Shown: piece after piece, positions 1-20,540 of the stretch
How positions within the stretch are numbered: the stretch's first letter is position 1
How the letters are laid out: each line of letters starts with the position of its first letter
Source of the DNA: Zygnema cylindricum
Taxonomy: Eukaryota; Streptophyta; Zygnematophyceae; Zygnematales; Zygnemataceae
Assembly: GCA_037447655.1 (NCBI GenBank)
Contig: JBBHKE010002219.1
Span: forward strand, 1-21,059
Direction: 5' to 3'
Length of the DNA stretch: 21,059 nucleotides
Translations under genes and position numbers: made by a program
The notes under the pieces: model-generated
What the model was told of the DNA's origin: nothing
Databases searched by the model: none
The model's input: the letters and a program-made list of their open reading frames with translations, nothing else

Positions 1-11180
<11,180 letters not shown>

Positions 11181-11281
11181 GGCTGCCAGGGAAAAAATAA
11201 TTTATTACAGAGAGGAGTTCTTCTAAGTAGAAGGAAATGAAAAGAAGATTTTTTCAATAAGTTGCCACTAGTAGAGAACAG
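11181..11281 (-). promoter_or_regulatory. 5' flank/UTR of the DUF2921-like gene
   Basis: About 100 bp separate the start codon from a TIR element beginning at 11282. On the sense strand this holds a TAATAAATTATT stretch near 11202-11213 and a T-rich run ending in CCCTGGCAG directly before CCATGG. The latter could be a 3' splice site of a 5'-UTR intron. No promoter was proven. Confidence 0.3.
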
Positions 11282-11304
11282 TACACCGTGAATCGCTATT
11301 AGCG
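11282..11304. repeat. TACACCG-family TIR end close to the host start codon
   Basis: TACACCGTGAATCGCTATTA then GCG. It may pair with 12981-13003 (reverse complement differs at two of 23 bases) to make a 1.7-kb element, or be a solo end. It is followed by a small ATTAGCGT/ACGCTAAT hairpin. Confidence 0.5.
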
Positions 11305-11372
11305 TACATGACGCTAATTGGGGTACCCCTTTTTTACGGTATTGTACTTTAATGGTTAGTTGGTTTGTTTAG

Positions 11373-12018
11373 ACCATAGTTCAAAAGTAGGCGTTTTTAT
11401 GGTAGGACTTTGGTAGGCGCACAAAACTTGGCACTAAACTCGCGTAGGTTAGGCATATTGTATGGGTGTGAGTTGCGGACACTCTTGTACGATCGTACGA
11501 ATATGACGTATGATCATAGTACAGCGCACGCCACCTGACGAAATTTTTTAGCGAACTGACGCGGCGTAGGATGACATTCCGCCGTAAAAAAAACCCGGAA
11601 AAAAAAAAAAAAAAACGCGGACGGGCAACCTGGTTGGTCAATTTGAGGCTTCATTTAGTGTGGCCTTCAAAATTGCAGACGCTAATATGACAAATTGTCC
11701 TATCGTAAGTTGTGTTATGGGCTTTTCATGTGATCTTCTTAAGATCGCTACTTTGATTAGCGACCGTCCGATCGTCCAAATCTGAGGGTTGAAATAAAAA
11801 ACACCTCAAAAGTCACAGAAAAAACATTTTTTGTCCGATTTTTTTTCAAAATTTAGACATGACGTTTAATTCTCTATCGATCCATGTGCAACTCAACCCT
11901 CTTAACCTTTTTTTTCATTTTTCGACCAATACAATGTGGGTCTTAAGGGCATATTGTATGTTTTGCATACAATAAGCATACTGTATGGGCCTACTTTCAC
12001 CTACTTTTGAACTATGGT
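11373..12018. mobile_element. Unclassified inverted-repeat element
   Basis: ACCATAGTTCAAAAGTAGG (11373-11391) recurs perfectly inverted at 12000-12018, bounding about 646 bp with no sustained frame. It may lie inside a larger TACACCG-family element. No target duplication was established. Confidence 0.5.
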
Positions 12019-12953
12019 TTAGACCGTGCTAACAATTTCGTGCGGAGTTCACGCACGGAATGAGAATGTGCTAAATTCGTAAAATCCACTACGGCTGAGT
12101 GGCTGACCTTCCATGCGTCAGCTTCGGCAAAATGCAAAAGCAGCGATTGCAATGATTGAAAACGTCGACAGTCGATGAAATTAGAAACTTATTTTAGTGT
12201 GACCAGGAAATTGATGGTCATTGGTCAAAGACTCCGGACCAATGAAAGAATACTTAAGAAAAAACAACGAAAAAACAAAGGTATCAAAACCGTGAAGGGT
12301 TTTGTTATTTGAAAAGATTTTGCGTTACATGAACTTTAGGTTGAGAGAAACCTTTTGAAAAAGAGCGACGGTAACTGTTTATTTACGCCAATCAAAAATC
12401 TGTTTGTTAGCGGAGTAGCCGTTTCCTAACGAGGAGCAAAAGTTTTTTTAAGATACGACGTAATTACTGTACAATGATTATAAATCTGCGATGAGCCAAT
12501 TATTGGCCACGATTACCATTTGTCGTGATTACGCGGTAGCCAATGGAATTACATTTTCGGCTACGCAACAGAGAGGCTTTGTGCAACCGTAAAATTGAAT
12601 TGAATTTCACCCAAATTCGTTAAGGGGAAATGATAACCGCGTTATTACTTTGGTTGGGCGAAAGCGCCTACGTCAGCCTATCCAAAATCGTACGGTTTTC
12701 AGACAATACTAAAAAATCTGTTACGATTTAGTCAAGGTTTGACGGTCAATCCGTTGAGTATCTTTGACTTGCGCAAAACTTGCGAAAAGCGTAATCAATC
12801 AGTTCAAAATTTAACGCGATTGTGAACTTCGACTGTCATAAAAAAGCAAACGAGTCGACACTTGAGACCACTTGTTACACGTGTTACGGTTACAAAACTG
12901 TGTCGACCGCAAGCAGACAAAAAAGTGTTTCGCGCAAAGCCCCTATACCAAAT
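12019..12953. other. Gene-free stretch
   Basis: No frame, repeat or RNA gene was recognised. It has many CG dinucleotides and may be the body of an older DNA element bounded by 11282 and 13003. Confidence 0.4.
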
Positions 12954-13003
12954 TAGACCGCGAATCGCTATTAGTGTTAACGCTAATAGCGATACATGGT
13001 GTA
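12954..13003. mobile_element. 50-bp element of two joined TIR ends
   Basis: The arm ATCGCTATTAG, an 8-nt centre, then CTAATAGCGAT, with GACCGCGA and TACATGGTG on the outer sides and TA at each edge. It looks like a TACACCG-family element deleted to its ends. Confidence 0.5.
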
Positions 13004-13203
13004 CACAGTCGATCGTATTTAGCGTGTAGAAATTATTAGAGTAAAGAAAAAATTAGCGTCATTAATTCTAATTCAGTGCCAGGAGACGTGGCAAATCATG
13101 GTCCACGTACTTAAATAGCGTCATTTATTCTATTAAGGTTCAAGTGTAAAAATTTAGGGGCGCCGAATTAGTGTTCAACACGCTAAATACGATCGACGGT
13201 GTA
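13002..13203. mobile_element. MITE with perfect 20-bp arms
   Basis: GTCGATCGTATTTAGCGTGT at 13008-13027 is repeated inverted at 13178-13197. The outer bases are TACACA and TACACC, so the ends resemble the TACACCG family with a different inner TIR. It shares the TA at 13002-13003 with the 50-bp element before it. Confidence 0.65.
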
Positions 13204-13240
13204 GTGAACAAAATCTACGTGAACTCCCCAATGTAGTCAC

Positions 13241-14135
13241 TAGTGTTGTGTATCGGTAAGGATTTGCCGATAACCGATATGGGCCTTTTTTCGGGTATCC
13301 GATAATCGATATATTGGAACGATATATCAACATCGGTCTTATCGCCGATAAGTAGCCGATAACATCGGGTACTTATCGGCGATAATGCCGATAACGATAA
13401 TTATCGGCGATAACTGTACGGACCGTACAGATAAATGTACGGTCTGTACACTCAACTGTACGTCTTATTCTACGGACGTGTACAAGCATAGAAAGTATCG
13501 TAGCCGCCATGAAATCTGTACGATTTTGATACGGATCCAATAAAAACGATGTACCTTTCACATCCGACGCCATGGCTTTGTCCCTTAATTCCTTGAGATC
13601 CACTGGGGACCTGCCACGTGTCAATATGTCGGCTTTTTTGGCAAAAGCTGCCAAACGAGCCATTCCGGGATGCCGGCGCTCACGCTGGCCCGTCCGCTCG
13701 TGTTTTCTCATTCCAAGTCGTCCGTTCGATTCTGGCGGCGTGCAGAATGTTATTTTGCGTCCGTTGTACTTTTGTGTCCGTCGTCCTTTTCTAGTTCCAT
13801 GTTCACCACTTTTTTAGTAAACTTCTGTACGACGCCGTAAAAATTCTGTTCAGTTAACCGGCCAATGTTTATGTGTCGCGTTCGCCGTAATAAATTGCAG
13901 TTAAACCGTAACGAAACAGATTTCTATACGTGGCATGCCACGCTATATAAAATCAATAAAATAATACAGTATGTTATAAAGTACTACTGTATGCATACTA
14001 TATATTTTTTAAGTTATCGCCGATATGGAATTTGTTGGTCCCAGACCAATATATCGGAACCTCTGACCGTTCGCTAACCGATAACTATCGGTATCGGTGT
14101 TATCGCGATAAGTTTTTTACCGATACACAACACTA
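13241..14135. mobile_element. Non-autonomous hAT element 1
   Basis: The TIR TAGTGTTGTGTATCGGTAA occurs at both ends; TAGTG fits the hAT YARNG rule. Flanks GTAGTCAC and GTAATCAC form an 8-bp target duplication with one change, as hAT requires. Both ends are dense in TATCGG/CCGATA subterminal motifs. The core has frames up to about 112 codons (13373-13711 minus) with no transposase likeness that I can see. Confidence 0.8.
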
Positions 14136-14180
14136 GTAATCACAACCTGGCTTTTGACTTGCCCCAAAATTTAAATCTAA

Positions 14181-14264
14181 GGGTACGTCCCCATGTAATC
14201 GGTACTTTGATGAAGTACTTTGGATTGTAGTGAAGATTCTCTGTATTACTTTGAAGAGCGTCCC
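14181..14264. mobile_element. 84-bp Harbinger-type end fragment, inverted
   Basis: It starts GGGTACGTCCCCATGTAATC and matches, with few changes, the reverse complement of the right end of the 14268-15219 element over its whole length. TAA lies at both sides (14178-14180, 14265-14267). Confidence 0.55.
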
Positions 14265-14267
14265 TAA

Positions 14268-15219
14268 GGGCGTGTTCCCATGTGTTCAAGGGTTTTTTTT
14301 CCGTCTTTTTCACAGAAAATGGGACTTTCAACGAGAAAATATTACGCCGTACGAGAAATGGGCAAAAACAAAGTACATTTTGCGTCATCTTGGAACTTGG
14401 AAGGTACGACAATTTGGCGTTATTATCATCGCGACCCACTTCCAGCTCATCATCACACTTGCACTGGAATCAAATCGCGATCTGATTTTAACCAAAATTA
14501 CACCCCGTAGACTGATAGAAAGCAGTTATTGCACGCGTGAAACGACTTCAAAAAAAATTGAACTAGGGAGAGTACACGCTATTTTTTTACATGCTCGCCA
14601 CGCACGTGTACGTACAAAAATGACAAGCATGTACGGAAAAAAAAATCGTTGGGGTCTCGGACCTCCACTTTCATTCATGGGTCCTTTGCAAAAATTTACA
14701 ACGTCCTCGTCTCTCCCCATATTTTTCATTCAACCGCTTCTCTTTCTCTCATCTCTAAATAGAATGCATCAATAATAGTATTAAATGAAAGATATATTAT
14801 TTTCCTTTTCTTTTTAATATTTTTGGTCTCATTTTGATGGCGTATCGAATGATAAATGGTAAGAAAAAAAAATCGGAAAGCCATGGCGGAAAGTTACGTG
14901 TTGATGACGTCACAAGGTAGTATGACTTCGCGATGTCACAAAACCCTAAACATCTACGATGTCACAAAAGCTCGACGTCTACAACCGTCGCCGTTTTTGT
15001 AGACGTCACTAATTTTAGGAAGTTTCGTAATCGTCTACATTTCGTTTCAAACTATCGTAGGTTGTCGCATGTTTTGTAGACGTCTACAACTATCACATAT
15101 TTGAAGTAATGAAGGCGCAAGTAATGATTGACATGGGAACACTCTGAAAAGTACATCGTAAACTTTGCGCTAAAATCCAAAGTAACGTTTCAAAGTTTCG
15201 ATTACATGGGAACATGCCC
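14268..15219 (+). mobile_element. PIF/Harbinger-like (Tourist-type) element A
   Basis: The TIR is GGGCGTGTTCCCATGT at left and GGGCATGTTCCCATGT (reverse complement) at right, flanked by TAA. A GGGxxTGTT end with a 3-bp TAA/TTA target fits PIF/Harbinger. 952 bp. It has GACGTC and TGTAGACGTC repeats near its right end. The 181-codon frame at 14230-14775 crosses the element border and is not shared with copy B, so it is not taken as a gene. Confidence 0.7.
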
Positions 15220-15222
15220 TAA

Positions 15223-16158
15223 GGGCGTGTTCCCATGTGTTCAAGTAAGGGTTTTTTTTTGTCGTTTTAACAGAAAATGGGACTTAAAACGAGAAAATAT
15301 TACGGCGTACAAGAAATGGGCAAAAATACAAGTACATTTTGCGTCATCTTGGAACTTGGAAAGTACGGCAATTTGGCGTTATTATCATCGCGACCCACTT
15401 CTAGCTCTTCTTCACACTTGCACTGGAATCAAATCGCAACCTGATTTTTATCAAAATACTACCCTATTGACGAATAGAAAACCGCGATTGCACGTGTCAA
15501 GCGTTTTCAAAAATTTTGAACGACGGAGAGTACACTCTATTTTTTCCCCTGCTCGTTATGCGCATGTACGTACATAAATGACGAGCATGTACGGGAAAGA
15601 ATTCATTGGGGTCTCGGACCTCCACTTTCATTCATGGGTCCTTCGCAAAATTTTACGTCGTCCTCGTCTCTCCCTCTCTTTTTCACTCGACCACTCCTCT
15701 TTCTCTCATATGTACACGAGATGCAACAATAATAGTATCAAATGAAAGATGTTTTATATTTATTTTTTTGAATATTTTTGGTATAGGTTTGATGGCATAT
15801 TGAATGATAAAAGATAAGAAAAAGAAATTAGGAAGCCATGGCAGGAAATCTACGTACTGATGACGTCACATGGTAGCATGACTACGCTATGTCACAAAAC
15901 CCTAAACATCTACAACGTCACAAAAACTTCGACGTCTACAACCGTCGTCGCTTTTAGGAAGTTTCGTAGTTTCGTAGTCGTCTACATTTCGTTTCGTAGA
16001 CTGTTGCACATTTTGTTGACGTCTACAGCTGTCACATATTTGAAGTATTGAAGGCGCAAGTAATAATTGACATAGGAACACTTTGAAAAGTACACCGTAA
16101 AATCTGCGCTAAAATCCAAAGTAGCGTTTCAAAGTTTCAGTCACATGGGAACATGCCC
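15223..16158 (+). mobile_element. PIF/Harbinger-like element B
   Basis: 936 bp, collinear with element A along its length in the same orientation with small indels. Left TIR GGGCGTGTTCCCATGT, right TIR GGGCATGTTCCCATGT (reverse complement). It is separated from A only by TAA (15220-15222) and followed by TAA (16159-16161). Confidence 0.72.
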
Positions 16159-16161
16159 TAA

Positions 16162-16260
16162 GTGCGAAAATGAAATCGGAAACTTTGACATGTGACGGTT
16201 GTAGACGTAGGTACAACCTGTGACGATTGAAGCCGACTACGAAACTTCCGACGGTTAGTG
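16162..16260 (-). mobile_element. Inverted, internally deleted Harbinger-like fragment
   Basis: Beginning just after TAA, it resembles the reverse complement of the right third of element A: ATCGGAAACTTTGA, GTTGTAGACG, CTACGAAACTTCC and TTAGTGACG occur in the same order. Much of the sequence between them is missing. Confidence 0.5.
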
Positions 16261-16282
16261 ACGCCATCAAAAACAATAACAG

Positions 16283-16502
16283 TACACCGCGAATCGTTAT
16301 TAGTGTCGAATTAACTAATTAAGATTCTTAAAATTTTAATTTTTTTCCGCAATTAGTATACATGATTTTCAAAAATAAATTAGAAACTCTATTAAGTAGG
16401 TGGACCATAATCTGCCATATCTCTCGCACTATGTTAGAATCAATAACACTAATTTTTTTTTACGCTATTTAAACTTTGACACTAATAACGATTCCCGGTG
16501 TA
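16283..16502. mobile_element. TACACCG-family MITE, well-kept ends
   Basis: TACACCGCGAATCGTTATTA at left and TACACCGGGAATCGTTATTA (reverse complement) at right agree at 24 of the first 25 bases. 220 bp, AT-rich centre, TA at each edge. Confidence 0.75.
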
Positions 16503-16530
16503 GTACAGGTGTAATTTTTTGTGAAATTGT

Positions 16531-17766
16531 TAGTGTTGTGTATCGGTAAGGATTTGCCGGTAATCGATATGGGCCTTTTTTCGGGTAGCCGATAATCGAC
16601 ATATTGGTACGATACATTGTTATCAATGTTATCGTAGATATATAGCCGATATTTATCGGTTACCGATATCAATAATTATCGGCGATATCTGTACGGACCG
16701 TACAGATAAATGTACTGCCAGTACACTCATCTGTACGTGTTATTTCCCGGACGGCCGCGGACCTCGTTCCCCCCGATTTCGGTAAAAAATCGCGATATTT
16801 CCTTCATTATTTCTAATTGAAGGGGGTTATACTTTGTTTTTCACCCTCCCATACCCGTCCAGAATGTCCTTTTGACTGTTAACTTTTTTTTGCAAGGTTA
16901 GTTACTCCCTCATATCGCTTCCATTGTTTGTCGACATTGATTTTTTTTTAAAGCATTTTCAGTCCATTTTAGAAACGATCCGCGATAAGGTCGGGCAAAA
17001 TAAATACATAAGTTGAAATTTGGACGATTATGAGCTATTTAAAAATCAAAATTGGGAAAATTATAAAATTATTAACCTGTTAATTATCAATCTCCAAAAA
17101 TCTTCAATGTCTGGTTTCTCAAAATCCAATTGCCACATCGTCAATGTTTTAAAATTCCAAATTCACCCAATTCAAAATCTGATTTTTTTTGTAAGTTCTC
17201 TAATTCTTTGGCATTTTGAATCTCTTTTACCTCCTCATAAAAAATCTGTGTCCCATCCTCCTCTCCTCCTACAATTTCGTGATAATCAATTAGAATGAAT
17301 AAATATATGCTTTTAGTTTTTTACTATTTTATAAAAAACTAGTTTTTTCTCAAATAAGTGTTGCCTGGTTATCGTAGGTTAAAAAATATGGTGGTTTTAA
17401 ATGGCGGCAATTTGACAGATGTGTTCGACTGTACATCTATTCGTCTTTTTTTCGAAAAAAAAATAATTCACAAATTTTCCAATGTATTTTATTTTTTTCA
17501 TTTCGGTAAATACAGTTTAGAACTATAAAGTATTATTTTAAATTTGTCTACATTTTATGTGATGCGCTGTGCGTAATAATTTAAATAGGTACGGAACAGT
17601 TTCTTATACGTGGCATGCCACGTGCGTACTATATATTTTTAAAGTTATCGCCGATATGGAATTTGTTGGTCTCGGACCGATATATCGTGACCTCTGACCG
17701 TTCGATAACCGATAACTACCGGTATCGGTGTTATCGCGATAAATTTTTTACCGATACACAACACTA
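16531..17766. mobile_element. Non-autonomous hAT element 2
   Basis: It has the same TIR TAGTGTTGTGTATCGGTAA and the same outer 200 bp as element 1, including a CTGTACGGaCCGTACAG palindrome, and a right part with the palindrome ACGTGGCATGCCACGT (17608-17623). The core is unrelated to that of element 1. Flanks GAAATTGT and GTTATTAA do not make a clear 8-bp duplication. 1236 bp; no transposase seen. Confidence 0.75.
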
Positions 17767-18394
17767 GTTATTAACGTGGAAGTTTCTTTAGCGTATAGAA
17801 ATAATTAATGTTATTAACTCTAATTGGGAATTTGGAAATTTTCCAAGAAATCATTAAGGGTGAAGTTATATTAGGACATTCTTTAATTGTACGTTTAACA
17901 TTACAGAATGCTACAATATGCACGATGTTCCATTGAGCAAAGTTGTACGTCCAACATTACAGAATGCTACAATTTGCACGATGTTCCATTGCGCAAAGTT
18001 TGTGATCCACGTGCTTGAAATTGAGTGGTACCACGTAAGTCAATATCGGATATTAAAAATCGTCAATGATTTTACACTGACCAAATAATTTCATTTGCGT
18101 ACCATATACGTGCGTACCAGGTCATCGTGCAACACAACTTTTCTTTGCAGACGCCTTGTCAAGTACCACCTCATTTTTTTAGGGTTCCTGTTCTTTCCCT
18201 TGACAAATGAGCGTTGCCGGAAATAGTGTGACGAATGGGCGTCACAAAATAGCGTGACAAAAAAGCGTTACAAAATTTGGTTTGTATTTTTTGTTGGATT
18301 TTTGAATGCGTATATCGTGTGCGATTTTTTTTGATTTCCGATGGTCGCTCTCTTGACAAATATGCTCATTATCTAGCGTGTCGCGGCTAAATTA
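17767..18394. other. Gene-free stretch with small repeats
   Basis: It holds the 56-bp tandem pair (17887-17998) and, at about 18205-18275, a cluster of GCGTGACAAA/GCGTTACAAA motifs. No coding frame was judged real. Confidence 0.5.
17887..17998. repeat. Tandem repeat, 2 x 56 bp
   Basis: Two adjacent units beginning TTGTACGT and ending GCAAAG, differing at only a few positions. Confidence 0.9.
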
Positions 18395-18444
18395 TTTTTG
18401 TAATTGGTGATGTACCTTGCGAGGTACATCACCAATTACAAAAA
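18395..18444. repeat. Perfect hairpin, 23-bp arms, TGCG loop
   Basis: The arm 18395-18417 is exactly reverse-complementary to 18422-18444 around TGCG. It is too short for a typical plant miRNA precursor. Another perfect palindrome, AGAATATTGGCAATATTCT, lies at 18508-18526. Confidence 0.9.
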
Positions 18445-18699
18445 CTTTCGAAGCGAATGCTTCATGAAAAAGTATCCAACGGTCATTGATAACTCCCAAA
18501 ATTTCAAAGAATATTGGCAATATTCTCTGTAATGTTGTTTTCTGTATAAAAACAAAATAATCAGTACGGCATAATATGGAGAGGTCCGAATTTCTATAAA
18601 CAACCTCACTTTTCGTGTAATGGAACTTCACCCTAACTCTAATTAGGAATTAGGTTTTGTTTTAAATAGTATGGATAATTCTATTTGAGAATTTGGGAA

Positions 18700-18753
18700 A
18701 AATTTGGGGGAATCCAATTAACGTTCAATACGCTAATAGCGATTGGCGATGTA
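18700..18753. repeat. TACACCG-family end, solo
   Basis: On the reverse strand it reads TACATCGCCAATCGCTATTA then GCGTATTGAACG. No confident partner end was found. Confidence 0.45.
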
Positions 18754-18793
18754 CTTCGTCAATATGATTGTTGTAAAAGTCGGCAGCAAAGAT

Positions 18794-18881
18794 AACCGTA
18801 CAAAGTGCCCAAGTCGGTCGGACAACCGTACAAAGTGCCTAAGTAGGTCGGACTTGTACAAAGTGCCCAAGTAGGTCGGAC
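18794..18881. repeat. Minisatellite, 30-bp unit x 3
   Basis: Units of 30, 30 and 28 bp share GTACAAAGTGCC.AAGT.GGTCGGAC. Confidence 0.92.
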
Positions 18882-19316
18882 ACTACAGTAACGTCAAAAA
18901 GAAGACACGTCACAAAAGACTTTTGCACATGGCGCCTATGTCGAATGAATGTAGACGTGAAACATGTCTTAAATTTTTGGGGTGCCAGATATTGAAGGAC
19001 CACTCTGGACCAAACACTTAGAATTTTGTCAGTAGATAATCAAGTGAACCCTGTACATACGTTTTAGATGTTTTTGAGATCTTTAGAGTATTTAGTTCAA
19101 TTAGGATTGATCTATTCGACACACAATAGACATTCTATACAGAGTTAAAGAAATGAGAGCACTAAGTGCACTTTAAGTTGTTTTATGTTCTATTGTCGTT
19201 GATTTGGATGTGGTATATGTTTGTCTGGTTGAAAAACCTTTTTCACTTGGAGTTACATATCTTACACTATAGATTTAGTCAACTAGGTATTTCTCTTTGG
19301 GTTTGCTTCTGTTCTC
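18882..19316. other. Gene-free stretch before the second copia remnant
   Basis: No frame or repeat was recognised. If the primer-site reading at 19511 is right, part of it is the 5' LTR of that element, but no matching second LTR is in the window. Confidence 0.4.
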
Positions 19317-19510
19317 ATGTCTACTTGTGGCTCAATCCCTGGCCCAAGTGCTCCCCCCGCACGTGCTGTCATATCTACTGGTGGCTCAATCCCTACATGC
19401 TCAAGTGCTCTTCCCGCACCTATTGCTAGGACGAATATACCAGATGGTGTGAGTGTGACGCTGAGTGCTACTGGATCACATTCAAGTGAGAGTGCCCATA
19501 AACTTCAACA

Positions 19511-19527
19511 GGTTATGGGCCCACCAC
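19511..19527 (+). other. Candidate half-tRNA primer binding site
   Basis: GGTTATGGGCCCACCAC equals, over 17 bases, the complement of the anticodon arm of plant initiator tRNA-Met as I remember it. It is preceded by ACTTCAACA, nearly the same as the LTR end ACTTCAATA of the first element. It lies within an open gag-like frame, so a chance or dual role must be kept in mind. Confidence 0.5.
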
Positions 19528-20498
19528 CCAAATTGCCTATTTTTCATAGAACTGACTGCTTATACCGGGAAGATATGTCGAGCTCATATTTCGAGGAGAG
19601 GGAATGTCACCCATTGTGGAAGGAACTGCCGATGTGACTACAACGGATTGGAGATAGAAGAATCTCCACTGCCTCAACGTCTTGAAACAGTCAATGACAA
19701 AAGACTTGGTAATGTCGTACCTTGAGATGAAGAAAGCTTCTGAAGTTTGGTCCAGTGTACGTGCAATGTATGTTCAGCTAGATGTTACTGTCCAAAAAAA
19801 CATGAGGTAGTCAGATCATTGTAATGCTATGAAAAGGTTGTTCCTTCAAAGTACAAGTGCAAATGGGGACTTTTCACCACCTCAGCATGCTATATTGTTG
19901 ATGAGAACTTTACCCGATGATTGTAAGGGAGCCATGTATAAGCTTAGGGCTTTTCCACAGCGTCAGTGGAGCATAGCATAAGAAATTCAACTTATTTTGA
20001 GCGAAGAAGCTAACCAAATTTCAAAAAGAGGTAGTAGTAAGTCTGTCCAAGCACTAGCTAATCAGTTTTTAGATTCTAAGATTGGCAATGGCAGTGGCAA
20101 AGGTAGTGGTCCTAGAAGGTAACCTTTGACATGTTATTACTGTGATGAAAAATGCCATGTTTTCCGGCTGTGTAATGCCTACAAGAGAGCGAAAGATATA
20201 GGAAACTTTCGTTGTGGATTGGACGAAAACCAAGTGCCATGTCCGCGAAGTGGACAACAAACAGCATTTTCCAACACACTTCAAGAGGAGGACGTGAGCA
20301 GCTTTCTCGACAACAGCGAAAAAAAAAAAATTGCGATGGCACAAGCAACAGAAGGCGTGGAGGAAGACGAATGGATAATGGATGCACGTGCATCCGCACA
20401 CATGTGTCGTAATTGCCGTCTGTTTGCTTATTCAATCTACCTCCCCAGTCAAGAGTTTCTCGATATTCGGCCTTCGATCTTTTTTGAAACCGATGGCC

Positions 20499-20518
20499 AA
20501 CCAACCGACCGGTTGGTT
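20499..20518. repeat. Short hairpin
   Basis: Perfect 9-bp arms AACCAACCG/CGGTTGGTT around AC. Position and function are unexplained. Confidence 0.6.
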
Positions 20519-20540
20519 TCTCGACATTTGATAAATTGAC

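Larger units (their letters stand above)
19317..20540 (+). pseudogene. Second Ty1/copia gag-protease remnant
   Basis: Gag blocks in order: 'PKLPIF', 'YVELIFRGEGMSPIVEGTA' after a frameshift near 19560, 'EMKKASEVWSSVRAMYVQLD' and 'HAILLMRTLPDDC'. A zinc knuckle with intact CX2CX4HX4C spacing starts at 20132. The protease start 'WIMDARASAHM' has DAR (20381-20389) where DSG is catalytic, so the enzyme is dead. Four in-frame stops (TAG, TAG, TAA, TAA) break gag. The Ser/Pro/Ala-rich frame upstream of 19511 may be the gag N-terminus or LTR sequence. Integrase and RT are absent before the window ends. Confidence 0.78.

Noticed and set aside
13373-13711. 112-codon minus-strand frame in hAT element 1 as a transposase
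   Set aside because: No BED finger, RNase H-like or dimerisation motif can be seen, and it is far too short for a hAT transposase.
14230-14775. 181-codon plus-strand frame
   Set aside because: It begins outside element A, crosses its border, is not kept in the collinear copy B, and has no recognised domain.
17887-18881. CRISPR-like arrays from the tandem repeats
   Set aside because: The units are directly adjacent without unique spacers, and the setting is eukaryotic.
19579-20130. The in-frame gag stops in the second copia remnant are only TAA or TAG, never TGA, as in green algae that read these as Gln
   Set aside because: Only four stops are involved, the reverse frames also show frameshifts and a dead protease, and the host gene codes its Gln residues with CAA/CAG and has no internal TAA/TAG. 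Ordinary decay explains it.
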